Assembly (NCBI RefSeq): GCF_001027745.1 | Contig: NZ_LECU01000006.1 | Span: forward strand, 744,001-808,000 | DNA from: Pedobacter sp. BMA | GTDB taxonomy: Bacteria; Bacteroidota; Bacteroidia; Sphingobacteriales; Sphingobacteriaceae | DNA: 64,000 bases | Direction of reading: 5' to 3' | Shown: positions 43,427 to 52,781 of the stretch, in pieces | Layout: every line of letters begins with the position of its first letter | Numbering within the stretch: position 1 is the first letter of the stretch | Notes under the pieces: model-generated | Seen by the model: the letters and a program-made list of their open reading frames with translations, nothing else | What the model was told of the DNA's origin: nothing | Database searches by the model: none | Made by a program: the position numbers and the translations under genes

Positions 43427-44611
43427 TTATAAAACCCTTAGCAAAAGGCCTTTCAGATATTCACCTTCCGGAAAGGAAATCCGGACAGGATGATCTTCCG
43501 GCTGGCAGAATTGTTTAATGATTTGTACTTCTTTACCTGCATCGAGTGCCGACCAGGCTATAATCTGCTTAAACGTTTCAATATCCACTGCTCCAGAACA
43601 TGAAAAAGTAGCGAGTAAGCCACCTTTCTCCAAAAGAAGCATTCCAAGTCTGTTTAAATCCTTGTAAGCGCGCGCCGCACGATCTAATGCCGACCGTGAA
43701 GGTGCATATTTCGGCGGGTCAAGGACAATTACATCGAATAACTCACCCGCTTCTTTAAAAGCTCTTAATTGTTTGTTTACGTCAGATTGAATGGCGTTAA
43801 CCTTACTTACATCAAATTTGTTAAGTTCAACATTTTGTTTCAAGGTTTCTACTGCCAAACCCGAACTATCCACACTGGTAACACTTGCGGCATCGTTTGC
43901 TAAACTATTCAGGCTAAAGCCACCGCTGTAGCTAAAGCAATCCAGTACGTTTTTACCCTTTGTGTAACTGGCCAGGATTTGCCTGTTATCGCGCTGATCG
44001 CAATAAAATCCAGACTTTTGGCCTTCGGCAATATTGATATTATAGGCAATACCATTTTCTTTTACTTCAAGAAATTCGGGTGGTGTTTCACCCCAAAGCA
44101 ATCCATTTTCCACAGGGAGGCCCTCGTGAGTTCGGGCAGTGGCATCGCTTTTATCAAAAATGCCTTTAGGTTGCAGCTCGTTCCTGAGTATCTCAACGAT
44201 TGTTGCCTTCTCTTTTTCAATCCCTGAACTTAAAATCTGTAAGGATAGGAAATCTCCATATTTATCTACGATTAGGCCCGGCAAAAAGTCGGCCTCGCTA
44301 AATATCAGTCTGCAGGTATTCGTTTGTTCGCTTAATATAAACTGCCGCGAAGCAATAGCTTGTTTCAGCCTGTTCTCATACCATTGTTTGTTGATCGCTC
44401 GCTCTTCATCCCATTCCAGAAGGCGAACGGCAACACGCGAATTGCTATTGTAGTAACCATAGGCTAGAAATTCATTGTCGAAAGCAAAAACTTTTACTAC
44501 TTCTCCATCTTCAGGTTTTCCTTTAACTTTTTCCAAAGCACCAGAAAATACCCATGGATGCCTTTGCAATGCTGCTTTTTCTTTTCCCTTCTTTAATATG
44601 ATTTCTACCAT
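43427..44611 (-). CDS. Class I SAM-dependent rRNA methyltransferase, RlmI-like
   Basis: The 394-residue protein has an N-terminal PUA-like domain (PWVFSGALEKVKGKPEDGEVV) and a methyltransferase core: VLDCFSYSGGFSLNSLANDA with the SAM loop, SVDSSGLAVE, then VIVLDPPKYAPSR and a late ATFSCSGAV. It is close in size and layout to RlmI (E. coli 396), which makes m5C1962 in 23S rRNA. The start is preceded by a perfect -7 box only 4 bases away. The rRNA target site is inferred from the family. Confidence 0.9.
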   Translation of the reverse strand: MVEIILKKGKEKAALQRHPWVFSGALEKVKGKPEDGEVVKVFAFDNEFLAYGYYNSNSRVAVRLLEWDEERAINKQWYENRLKQAIASRQFILSEQTNTCRLIFSEADFLPGLIVDKYGDFLSLQILSSGIEKEKATIVEILRNELQPKGIFDKSDATARTHEGLPVENGLLWGETPPEFLEVKENGIAYNINIAEGQKSGFYCDQRDNRQILASYTKGKNVLDCFSYSGGFSLNSLANDAASVTSVDSSGLAVETLKQNVELNKFDVSKVNAIQSDVNKQLRAFKEAGELFDVIVLDPPKYAPSRSALDRAARAYKDLNRLGMLLLEKGGLLATFSCSGAVDIETFKQIIAWSALDAGKEVQIIKQFCQPEDHPVRISFPEGEYLKGLLLRVL

Positions 44612-44615
44612 TTTG

Positions 44616-44623
44616 CAAAGGTA
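44616..44623 (-). promoter_or_regulatory. -7 box TACCTTTG four bases before the RlmI-like ATG
   Basis: A perfect TAnnTTTG on the reverse strand followed by CAAA and the ATG at 44611, consistent with a leaderless mRNA. Confidence 0.55.
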
Positions 44624-44666
44624 GTAATTAGTTTGGAGATAGGTGTTTGAGTAAGAAATCGAATAC

Positions 44667-45689
44667 CTATAGCTTAGGCTTTATCATTTTAACCAGTTCA
44701 GTATCTAATATTTTAGTTTCAAATTCAGTTACGGGACGCTTGGCTTCGATCATCGATATCAGTAATTCAGTAGCCACTTGTCCCATTTCAAAGGCAGGCT
44801 GTTTAACTGAAGTCAGGGAAGGAGAAAAGAGTTCAACCAGATTGGAGTTGGTAAAGCCAGCTATAGCGATTGTGTTTGCGACTTCAGGATTGGTCTTTTT
44901 TAAAGCCATAATACAACCTGTTGTAAGGCGGTCGCTTGATATAAAAATGCCATCAGGTTTTAGCGGTAAAAGTTCTTTCACGGCCTGTTCAAGCTCTTCG
45001 CTATGCATTCCTCCGTGCTGGCAATATTTTACCAGATCAGGATTAAACCCAATGTGGTATTTGTTTAATGCTGCCTGGTAACCTTTCAGGCGTTCTCTGG
45101 TAATGGACAGGTTTTCTGAATTTGTCAAATGAGCAATGGTGCGCTTACCCGATAAAATCAGGTGTTCAGTAGCGTCAAATGCACCTTTGAAATTGTTGGC
45201 AATGACTTTATGCGTTTCAAAATCCTGTGGTACCCGGTCGAAAAATACGATAGGAAGACCTTTTGAATACAAATCGCGCAGATAGTGAAGATCTTGTGTC
45301 TCTGAAGAAAGGGCGATCAGCAAACCGTCAATAGATCTGGATGCCAGATGCTCAACGTTGAGTTTTTCCTGCGCAAAAGATTCGTGGCTTTGCGAAATGA
45401 TGACATGGTAGTCTTTTGCATACGCAATTGATTCAATGCCATTAATTACCTGTGAAAAAAAATTATTGGCTATTTCACTTACAATAATGCCTATGGAGTA
45501 GCTTCTTCTTTCTTTCAGGCTGCGCGCAATAGGGTTTGCCCGGTAATTTACCTTCCCAGCATATGCCAATACCAGCTTTTTTGTCTCTTCACTGATTTCG
45601 TAACGGTCTCTTAAAGCCCTGGAGACAGTCGATGTCGAAAGTCCCAAAGCTTTAGCAATATCTTTTATGGTCGAAGTTTCAAATCTCAT
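44667..45689 (-). CDS. LacI-family transcriptional regulator of the pectin locus
   Basis: ATG 45689 is preferred; a TTG 18 bases upstream (45707) is an alternative. The 340-residue protein has the HTH and hinge TIKDIAKALGLSTSTVSRAL at about residues 7-26 and a periplasmic-binding-like sensor domain (YSIGIIVSEIANNFFSQVI, DGLLIALSSE, PDGIFISSDRLTTGCI). It is divergent from susC across 261 bases that hold two AACGTT operator-like boxes. The ligand is probably a pectin-derived sugar, by context. Confidence 0.92.
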   Translation of the reverse strand: MRFETSTIKDIAKALGLSTSTVSRALRDRYEISEETKKLVLAYAGKVNYRANPIARSLKERRSYSIGIIVSEIANNFFSQVINGIESIAYAKDYHVIISQSHESFAQEKLNVEHLASRSIDGLLIALSSETQDLHYLRDLYSKGLPIVFFDRVPQDFETHKVIANNFKGAFDATEHLILSGKRTIAHLTNSENLSITRERLKGYQAALNKYHIGFNPDLVKYCQHGGMHSEELEQAVKELLPLKPDGIFISSDRLTTGCIMALKKTNPEVANTIAIAGFTNSNLVELFSPSLTSVKQPAFEMGQVATELLISMIEAKRPVTEFETKILDTELVKMIKPKL

Positions 45690-45749
45690 CTTGCGTATTG
45701 GGTACAAGTTACGAAAAATATATCTTCTGCTGGTTTTGTAAGGAAGATT

Positions 45750-45786
45750 AATAAACGTTCAAACTACGTTTTTGGGAACGTTTGCA
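45750..45786. promoter_or_regulatory. Paired LacI-type operator boxes
   Basis: Two AACGTT palindromic cores (45754-45759 and 45777-45782) lie 23 bases apart centre to centre. Their flanks are also inverted (AAACGTTC and GAACGTTT). AACGTT is the usual LacI-family core, and the site is between the LacI gene and susC. Confidence 0.55.
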
Positions 45787-45840
45787 CACTTTTTTAGTTA
45801 AATAAAGTTTCATACCATTTTAAGTTTGTAAAATTGCTTA

Positions 45841-45918
45841 CACAACGTAACCAAATATTAACGAACAATAACATTTCGAAATAGAATTATATTCTATGTG
45901 CAGCAATTGCACAACGTA
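45841..45918 (+). promoter_or_regulatory. susC leader with repeated CACAACGTA and a hairpin
   Basis: CACAACGTA occurs at 45841-45849 and again at 45910-45918. TGTGCA (45897-45902) pairs with TGCACA (45908-45913), forming a small hairpin. No TAnnTTTG box could be placed here with confidence. Confidence 0.4.
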
Positions 45919-45950
45919 TATCAGCAACCAAATATTTTAAAATAACAGTT

Positions 45951-48900
45951 ATGAGCAGAGTTCTACTCTTTTTTGCATTTCTCCTTTTTTCAGAATTATC
46001 TGTAGCTCAGGCGCAAAACAAACAACTAACCGGAACCGTAAAGGATAAAACTGATGGTCAGCCGCTGGTTGGTGTAAGCGTTACAGTGAGAGACTCGAAA
46101 ACAGGAGCCAGTACAGATGCCAATGGTATCTATAAGATTAGTGTGCCCGCCAAAGGTGCAATACTTACTTTTACATACATTGGTTATAAAACCAAAAGTG
46201 TCGGGGTTACTGACCAGACAAAACTCGATGTTTCTCTTGAGGAAGATGCCAATACCCTACAGGAGGTAACGGTAAATATTGGCTATGGGTCAGTTAGAAA
46301 GGAAGCCTTAACGGGTTCAGTATCGTCGATTAAAGGAAAAGATATAGATCAGTTTCCGGTAAGTACGGTAGCTCAGGCTTTGGCAGGTAAAATGGCGGGG
46401 GTATCAGTGGCCTCTACTGAAGGGAGCCCGGGAGCAGAGGTGGTGATTAAAGTTCGCGGTGGAAGTTCCTTAACAGGTGACAATTCTCCCCTGTATATCG
46501 TGGACGGAATTCAGGTTGAGAATGCACTGTCTATCTTATCTCCGAACGAGATTGAGAGCATGGATTTGCTGAAAGATGTCGCTTCCACATCCATTTACGG
46601 TAGCCGCGGAGCGAATGGGGTACTCATTATTACGACTAAAAGTGGTAAAAATGGCCGGACGATTGTATCATTTGATGCCTATGCGGGTGCAAGGCAAATT
46701 GTGAATAAGCTTGATGTGATGAACCCTTACGAGTTTGTTAAATATCAGTATGAATTGTACAATAACAATACAGCACAGGATGTAAAAGATACTTTTACCA
46801 AGAAATATGGAACTTTTGAGGATCTGGACATTTATAAAAACATCCAGAATATCGACTGGCAGGATAAGGTTTTCGGGCGTCAGGCATGGAGCAATACCCA
46901 GATCCTCAATTTATCAGGCGGCAATGAAAAGACAACCTATAATTTTTCAATAAATAATACGGGAGAAGATGGGATCATGCTTAATTCGGGTTATAAAAGA
47001 ACTTTCGCGTCTTTCCGTTTCGATCATAGAATTTCAGATAAGCTCAGAATGGGGGTGAACGTTCGTTACAGCCGCCAGCGTATTGATGGGGTCGGAACTT
47101 CATCTACCGGTTCGCAAGGAACGAATCGCCTGAGGAACTCCGTGCGTTATCAGCCTTATAATGGTGGCAGCGATTCGGGAGATTTATTTGATGCAGATTA
47201 TTTAACAACAGGATTAACCAATCCTATTACGCTGGCTAACCAGGAGTTGAAATACGATTACAGAAATGACCTGATCAGCAGTGGATATTTGCAATATACG
47301 ATCCTCAGGAATTTAACTTTTAAGAGTACTGTGGGGATGACTTTCTCCGATAGGAAAATCAATACATTTAACGGACCGGTGAGTAATGTGGCAAGAAACA
47401 ATGCAGGCTTGCCGGCTATTCAACTGGATAACTCCACGACAAAAAGCATTCTGAACACCAATACCTTAAATTACAAACCAACGCTGGGTAAAGACCATAA
47501 CCTTGATTTATTAATAGGTGAGGAAACAAACATGATTGATGTAACTGCAGGGAGTTCGACCATCAAATGGTTCCCAGTAAATATTACTGCGGAAGAAGCA
47601 TTTGGAAGCATCCAGAAAGCAGAGCCACCGGCAGGTTCGGTACAGGATAAGCCAACGTCGCTCATTTCCGGAACAAGACAATTTTCGTTATTTGGACGGG
47701 CATCTTATGGTTTTAAAAATAAGTACTTTGCAACCTTCAATTTCCGTACAGATGCATCGTCGTTATTTGCTGAAGGTAAGCAATGGGGATATTTTCCATC
47801 AGGTCAGGTAGCATGGCGTGCATCAGAAGAGAAATTTTTCAAAGATCTGGATCTGAAATGGCTGGATAACCTGAAGGTCCGGGTGAGTTATGGTGCTGCA
47901 GGAAATAACCGCATCGGACAGGATTTATTCAGAACACTGTTTTATTCAAATTCGACCGCAGGAGGCTATGCGGCTTCTGATGCAGGCGTTACAACTGGCT
48001 TAATCACCGGAACCAGTACCGGAACGATTCTATCAAATCCAAACATTACCTGGGAAACCAATACTTCGACTAATGCAGGTTTGGATATTGATCTGTTTAA
48101 AAATAAGTTGACACTAACTGTTGATTATTACGATAACAAAACAAAAAACCTGTTATTGAATGCTAATGTACCACAAACTACAGGTTACACTACCCAGCAG
48201 CAAAATGTGGGTAAAACCCAAAATACAGGATGGGAATTTCAGTTGAACTATCAGGCAATTAAAACTAAAAACTTTACGTACAATACAAGCTTCAATATTT
48301 CATTTAATAAGAACAAAATTGTTGCCCTGCAAAACGGTGTAAGCTCATACATTACCCAATCAGGGTGGGTAAATAGCTTAGGTGATTTTAAAGTTGAGGT
48401 AGGGCAACCTGTTGGGCAATTTTATGGGTTTGTATCAGACGGGCGTTATACAGTTGATGATTTTACCTACGTGCAAAATACAAATGGAAGCTATACCTAC
48501 ACTTTAAAATCAGGAATTGCCAACAGCTATGCTTTACTGGGAAATAAAAATCCACAGCCTGGCGATATGAAAGTTAAGAAGTTATCTTCATCATCAAGCA
48601 TGATCATTGGCGATGATGACAGAACAGTTTTGGGGAATGCGCAGCCGAAATTTACAGGAGGCTTTAACAATCAGTTTGCATACAAGAATTTTGACCTCAC
48701 TGTTTTCGTAAACTTTAGTTACGGAAGTAAAGTGTACAACGCAAATAAGCTTGAATTTACTTCCCAGTATAATGTAAAGGATAATAATTTACTGGCTGTA
48801 ATGAATGATCGCTGGCAAAACTTCGATGCCAATGGTGTAAAGGTTACTGATCCGGCATTGTTAACAGCCATGAATGCCAATACAAGCATGTGGACGCCAA

Positions 48901-49190
48901 CAACCGGTAATTACGCTTTAACATCCTATGCCATTGAAGACGGATCTTTTCTGAGAATAAGCAACGTTACCCTAGGTTATACCCTGCCTTCATCATTAAT
49001 TAAAAAAACAGGCTTCATTTCTAAATTACGGGTGTATGGAACAGTGAATAATCTTTATACCATAACCGGTTATACAGGTTATGATCCCGAGGCCAATACC
49101 CGCAGAACAAATCCACTTACTCCGGGGGTAGATTATGCTGCATACCCAAGAAGCAGGTATATTCTTGCAGGAATCAATATGGTATTTTAA
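45951..49190 (+). CDS. SusC/RagA-family TonB-linked outer-membrane protein
   Basis: The 1079-residue protein has a signal peptide (to about VAQAQ, residue 22), a carboxypeptidase-regulatory-like domain (KDKTDGQPLVGVSVTVRD) and a plug domain with VIKVRGGSS, PLYIVDGIQV and STSIYGSRGANGVLIITTK. A full-length barrel ends in an aromatic residue (GINMVF). SusC proteins import oligosaccharides with the SusD lid. The partner susD follows 18 bases later, and the pectin esterases downstream indicate pectic or rhamnogalacturonan oligosaccharides as cargo. Confidence 0.95.
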   Translation: MSRVLLFFAFLLFSELSVAQAQNKQLTGTVKDKTDGQPLVGVSVTVRDSKTGASTDANGIYKISVPAKGAILTFTYIGYKTKSVGVTDQTKLDVSLEEDANTLQEVTVNIGYGSVRKEALTGSVSSIKGKDIDQFPVSTVAQALAGKMAGVSVASTEGSPGAEVVIKVRGGSSLTGDNSPLYIVDGIQVENALSILSPNEIESMDLLKDVASTSIYGSRGANGVLIITTKSGKNGRTIVSFDAYAGARQIVNKLDVMNPYEFVKYQYELYNNNTAQDVKDTFTKKYGTFEDLDIYKNIQNIDWQDKVFGRQAWSNTQILNLSGGNEKTTYNFSINNTGEDGIMLNSGYKRTFASFRFDHRISDKLRMGVNVRYSRQRIDGVGTSSTGSQGTNRLRNSVRYQPYNGGSDSGDLFDADYLTTGLTNPITLANQELKYDYRNDLISSGYLQYTILRNLTFKSTVGMTFSDRKINTFNGPVSNVARNNAGLPAIQLDNSTTKSILNTNTLNYKPTLGKDHNLDLLIGEETNMIDVTAGSSTIKWFPVNITAEEAFGSIQKAEPPAGSVQDKPTSLISGTRQFSLFGRASYGFKNKYFATFNFRTDASSLFAEGKQWGYFPSGQVAWRASEEKFFKDLDLKWLDNLKVRVSYGAAGNNRIGQDLFRTLFYSNSTAGGYAASDAGVTTGLITGTSTGTILSNPNITWETNTSTNAGLDIDLFKNKLTLTVDYYDNKTKNLLLNANVPQTTGYTTQQQNVGKTQNTGWEFQLNYQAIKTKNFTYNTSFNISFNKNKIVALQNGVSSYITQSGWVNSLGDFKVEVGQPVGQFYGFVSDGRYTVDDFTYVQNTNGSYTYTLKSGIANSYALLGNKNPQPGDMKVKKLSSSSSMIIGDDDRTVLGNAQPKFTGGFNNQFAYKNFDLTVFVNFSYGSKVYNANKLEFTSQYNVKDNNLLAVMNDRWQNFDANGVKVTDPALLTAMNANTSMWTPTTGNYALTSYAIEDGSFLRISNVTLGYTLPSSLIKKTGFISKLRVYGTVNNLYTITGYTGYDPEANTRRTNPLTPGVDYAAYPRSRYILAGINMVF

Positions 49191-49208
49191 CATCAACATT
49201 AAAGAACA

Positions 49209-51044
49209 ATGAACAATAAATTTATAAAATCTGCTTTAATGGTTATTGCTGTTGGAGCATTGAGTATTACTACTTCCTGTAAAAAATATCTTGATGTGGA
49301 ATCGCCATCTACTTCTTCACCCGAGGTAGTTTTCGAGAGCACAACTTATACAAATGCCGCACTGATTGCTGTTTATAATCGTCTTTGCGGGGATAATGGT
49401 TATGGCAGCCGGATTTCCACGCTGTTTGGATTGGGTGCCGATGATTTTAAAACCTCGGGCAGTTACAGCTCATCTGATCGTAGAGGGATTAGTATGTACG
49501 GGGCGAGTTCTGATAATACTGACCTCATCAACCCATTTTTGCAGCTATACGCTGGTATAGAACGGGCAAACATTTGTATCAAATATATTCCTTCTTCCAA
49601 ACTTTACAGCAACGGTTCTGCTGCTGAGCAGGCACTAATGAAACGCTATTATGGTGAGGCACTGGCACTGAGAGCGCAGTTCTTTTATGAGCTGATCAGA
49701 AATTGGGGAGATGTACCTGCATCTTTTGTACCAGCAGCAGACGCAGAAACACTTTATGGGGCTAATGTAGATCGCAATAAGACCTATGATCAGATTATTG
49801 CCGACTTAAAGGTTGCGGAAGATCTGGTGCCCTGGAGAAGTGCCCTAACCGAGTATGGCAGTTTTAGGTTTACCAAAGGTGCCATTAAAGGATTGAGGGC
49901 AAGAATTGCATTGGCACGTGGTGGTTATTCCCTGAAAGGAACACAAAATGTTCGTGCAAGTGATTACATTACTTATTATAAAATTGCTTATGATGAATGT
50001 TTGGATCTGATGAACAACCGTTCTCAGCATACATTAAATCCGGTTTACGAAAATGTTTTTAAATCCCTGCATGGAACCCGGTACGATGATGCTCATGAGT
50101 TAATGATGGAGGTAGCAGCTTATGGGAGCAATGCCTCAACTGATAGTAAACTGGGTTACTATAATGGTATCCGGTTTAATTCAGCATCTACTTTTGGCTC
50201 AGGCGGTGGCGGTATGAATGCCGTCCCGACTTATTTCTATGAGTTTGATGTAACAAAAGATTGTAGAAGAGATGTTACTATTGGAGTTTTTGAAATCACA
50301 GCGACCTCTAAAAAGATCATTAATACCCTGTTTAATATGACGGACGCAAAGTTCCGCAAATCGTGGACCGCTTTTAACGGCTCTTCCTCGTCTCAAAACT
50401 TTGCCATTAACTGGCCGATACTGAGGTTTTCAGATGTTTTACTGATGTATGCTGAAGCGGATAACGAAATCAATGGTGCGCCATCCGCTGCGGCGATCAG
50501 CGCTTTGCAAGAAGTACAGAGGCGTGCCTATGCAGGCTTTGAGACTCAAATTCCGGCTACACCAACTGATAAAGCAGGCTTTTTCACCTCAATTGTTAAA
50601 GAAAGACTTTTGGAATTTGGTGGCGAGGGAATACGTAAGTATGATTTGATCCGCTGGAATTTGCTGGGGAGTAAATTTGATGAAACCAGGACAAAACTAA
50701 GGGCCTTAATTGCCGGAAGCGGTGCATACACGGGTGTGCCAGATTATTTATACGCAAAAGAAGGGAACTACCTTCAGGGAACCAGTGTAAATGAAGTTGC
50801 AACCTTAGACCTGTATGGGGGTACACCTAACAATGTATTTGTATCGACAGGACTGGGTAGCTCAACTGCGCCAACGGGTTATACCACTAAAAACTGGAGA
50901 AAAGCGGTGACTGAAGATAATTCAATTACAGGAACATCTACGGGTTTAGCATATTACTTCGAAGCGAATAAAAAAGAACTTTTCCCTTATCCGAAAACGG
51001 TTTTGATTGAAAATCCAAATATTGTTCAGAATAATGGTTACTAA
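49209..51044 (+). CDS. RagB/SusD-family surface lipoprotein
   Basis: The 611-residue lipoprotein has lipobox TTSC (Cys 24, followed by KKYLD, the usual SusD start). It shows the SusD TPR-like helical core (RYYGEALALRAQFFYELIRNWGDVP, WPILRFSDVLLMYAEADNE, ERLLEFGGEGIRKYDLIRW). It forms the substrate-binding lid of the SusC transporter before it. Specificity for pectic sugars is inferred from the neighbouring esterases. Confidence 0.95.
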   Translation: MNNKFIKSALMVIAVGALSITTSCKKYLDVESPSTSSPEVVFESTTYTNAALIAVYNRLCGDNGYGSRISTLFGLGADDFKTSGSYSSSDRRGISMYGASSDNTDLINPFLQLYAGIERANICIKYIPSSKLYSNGSAAEQALMKRYYGEALALRAQFFYELIRNWGDVPASFVPAADAETLYGANVDRNKTYDQIIADLKVAEDLVPWRSALTEYGSFRFTKGAIKGLRARIALARGGYSLKGTQNVRASDYITYYKIAYDECLDLMNNRSQHTLNPVYENVFKSLHGTRYDDAHELMMEVAAYGSNASTDSKLGYYNGIRFNSASTFGSGGGGMNAVPTYFYEFDVTKDCRRDVTIGVFEITATSKKIINTLFNMTDAKFRKSWTAFNGSSSSQNFAINWPILRFSDVLLMYAEADNEINGAPSAAAISALQEVQRRAYAGFETQIPATPTDKAGFFTSIVKERLLEFGGEGIRKYDLIRWNLLGSKFDETRTKLRALIAGSGAYTGVPDYLYAKEGNYLQGTSVNEVATLDLYGGTPNNVFVSTGLGSSTAPTGYTTKNWRKAVTEDNSITGTSTGLAYYFEANKKELFPYPKTVLIENPNIVQNNGY

Positions 51045-51062
51045 TTTATTTACATCCTAATC

Positions 51063-52709
51063 ATGAAAAAAATTATATTGCAACTAGGGATTAAGCTGAT
51101 GCTTTTATCAGTAATTGTACTGCTGGCTTCATCTTGTAAAAAGACAGATGATGCACCAACAGACCCGGCACGGATTTTTAAGCCGAGCGATGTTAAAATT
51201 TCTGCAGGAGAAACGTCTGCTAAATTAACATGGACTTTGCCCTTAATGTCAACCGGTAAGGTTTTGAAATACAGTATTGATTTTTCAACCGATTCACTGT
51301 TCTCGACAATTAAATACAGTACAACCGCGGATACTGCGGGGGTAACAGTTACCGAGGATAATCTTGCCGTACGCACCAAATATTATGCAAGGATTAAGGC
51401 CAATGCAACGGAAACACAACCTGAATCAAAATATGTACGAAGCGGTGGTTTCCAGTTAACGGGCATTCAGTTGTTTTTACCCATACGGGATAGTGAGGTA
51501 AAAGAAAATAATGTAGTGTTGCGATATACGCCAACCGTAGGCTTGAGTACTATTGTTTTAACTCCGGTAACCGGAACTGCAATCACTACAACGTTGAGCC
51601 CGGCAGAGGCTTCTGCCGGTTTAAAAGCTATCACGGGTTTAACTGCTGCCACCAAATATACTGCGGAGCTTTTCGACGGGACTAAAAGCAAAGGCATCAC
51701 CACCTTTACTACCCTTGCACCGACAACCTATACGGTAAGACTTAATCCGGGGGATGATCTGGCAGCGGCGATAACCGGAGCCGCGAACGGAGCTGTTATC
51801 GGATTAAATCCAGGGACCTACACGTTAACCGCTACTTCTTTTATCACCCATAAAACAATAACCATTAAGTCAACTTCAGGTAACCCATCTGATACTAAAG
51901 TTAATTATAAAGAGTTCGATCTGGAAGGAACCGGAGCCGGGGTTACTTTATCCGGTATTGAATTTGATGGGACTGTCGGCGCCTCATTGTATTTTTTAAA
52001 CCTGATCGGGTCGCAGGCTGCGAATGGTTCGGCCGCTACGTTCACCAATATTGTTGTCGACAACTGTATTGCACATGGATCTACCACAGCATTTTTGCGC
52101 GGCGACCGGGGAACAAATGCAAAAGATTTCAAAATTACCGGAATTACTGTTAACAATTCTGTGGTCTACGACATGGGGGCGAATGGAACCTCAACTTACT
52201 ATACTTTTAACATCACCAAGCTTCAGTTTAATAGTATTATCGTTTCAAAATCCACACTTTATAATTGTGGTCCTGGTTTGGTATTGGCTTCTACTATTGC
52301 TACGGGAGATCAGACTCCTTCAGTACAAATCAGTTATTCTACCATAAACGGCTTTGGCGGAAGCGCTAGATACGCTTTACTTGATGCAAATACTAATCCA
52401 ATTATCTTTAGTATTCAAAACAGTATTTTTGCTAACACACCAAAATCATCTACCGTTAATGCGGCAGCCATTAGGGGTACGGGAACCGGAAGTTCGTTAA
52501 GTATCTCCAACAGCAATTACTTCAACTTATCGACAGCACTCACAGCAGGAACAGCCTTAACTTTCGGCACAGCTACATTAACAAGTAATCAGACAATAGA
52601 TTTAGGCTGGACAGCCGCAACAACTAACTTTCAGCTTCCGGCAGGTTCTGCACTGAGAACGGCAAGTAACACCGCTACAGCAATCGGCGATCCAAGGTGG
52701 ACATATTAA
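51063..52709 (+). CDS. Surface lipoprotein with fibronectin-III-like and right-handed beta-helix domains (DUF4957/DUF5123-like)
   Basis: The 548-residue protein has lipobox LASSC (Cys 25). A fibronectin-III-like domain follows at about 35-125 (KPSDVKISAGETSAKLTW), possibly a second, and from about 215 a right-handed beta-helix region (LNPGTYTLTATSFITHKTI, VVDNCIAHGS, ISYSTINGFGG). This matches the DUF4957/DUF5123 proteins typical of Bacteroidota pectin loci, thought to bind glycan at the cell surface. No lyase catalytic residues could be recognised. It is the third gene after susD and ends with a terminator. Confidence 0.82.
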   Translation: MKKIILQLGIKLMLLSVIVLLASSCKKTDDAPTDPARIFKPSDVKISAGETSAKLTWTLPLMSTGKVLKYSIDFSTDSLFSTIKYSTTADTAGVTVTEDNLAVRTKYYARIKANATETQPESKYVRSGGFQLTGIQLFLPIRDSEVKENNVVLRYTPTVGLSTIVLTPVTGTAITTTLSPAEASAGLKAITGLTAATKYTAELFDGTKSKGITTFTTLAPTTYTVRLNPGDDLAAAITGAANGAVIGLNPGTYTLTATSFITHKTITIKSTSGNPSDTKVNYKEFDLEGTGAGVTLSGIEFDGTVGASLYFLNLIGSQAANGSAATFTNIVVDNCIAHGSTTAFLRGDRGTNAKDFKITGITVNNSVVYDMGANGTSTYYTFNITKLQFNSIIVSKSTLYNCGPGLVLASTIATGDQTPSVQISYSTINGFGGSARYALLDANTNPIIFSIQNSIFANTPKSSTVNAAAIRGTGTGSSLSISNSNYFNLSTALTAGTALTFGTATLTSNQTIDLGWTAATTNFQLPAGSALRTASNTATAIGDPRWTY

Positions 52710-52720
52710 TTTATTTTTTC

Positions 52721-52747
52721 AAGGGCAGATTTTTCTGCCCTTTTTTG
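52721..52747 (+). terminator. Rho-independent terminator inside the pectin locus
   Basis: AAGGGCAGA (52721-52729) pairs with TCTGCCCTT (52734-52742), followed by a run of T. It separates the transport and binding genes from the esterase pair. Confidence 0.85.
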
Positions 52748-52781
52748 TTGAAATTTATCGTAACTTTTACATGTTAATCAG

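Noticed and set aside
45690..45707. TTG start extending the LacI regulator by six residues
   Set aside because: ATG 45689 directly precedes the usual LacI HTH start.
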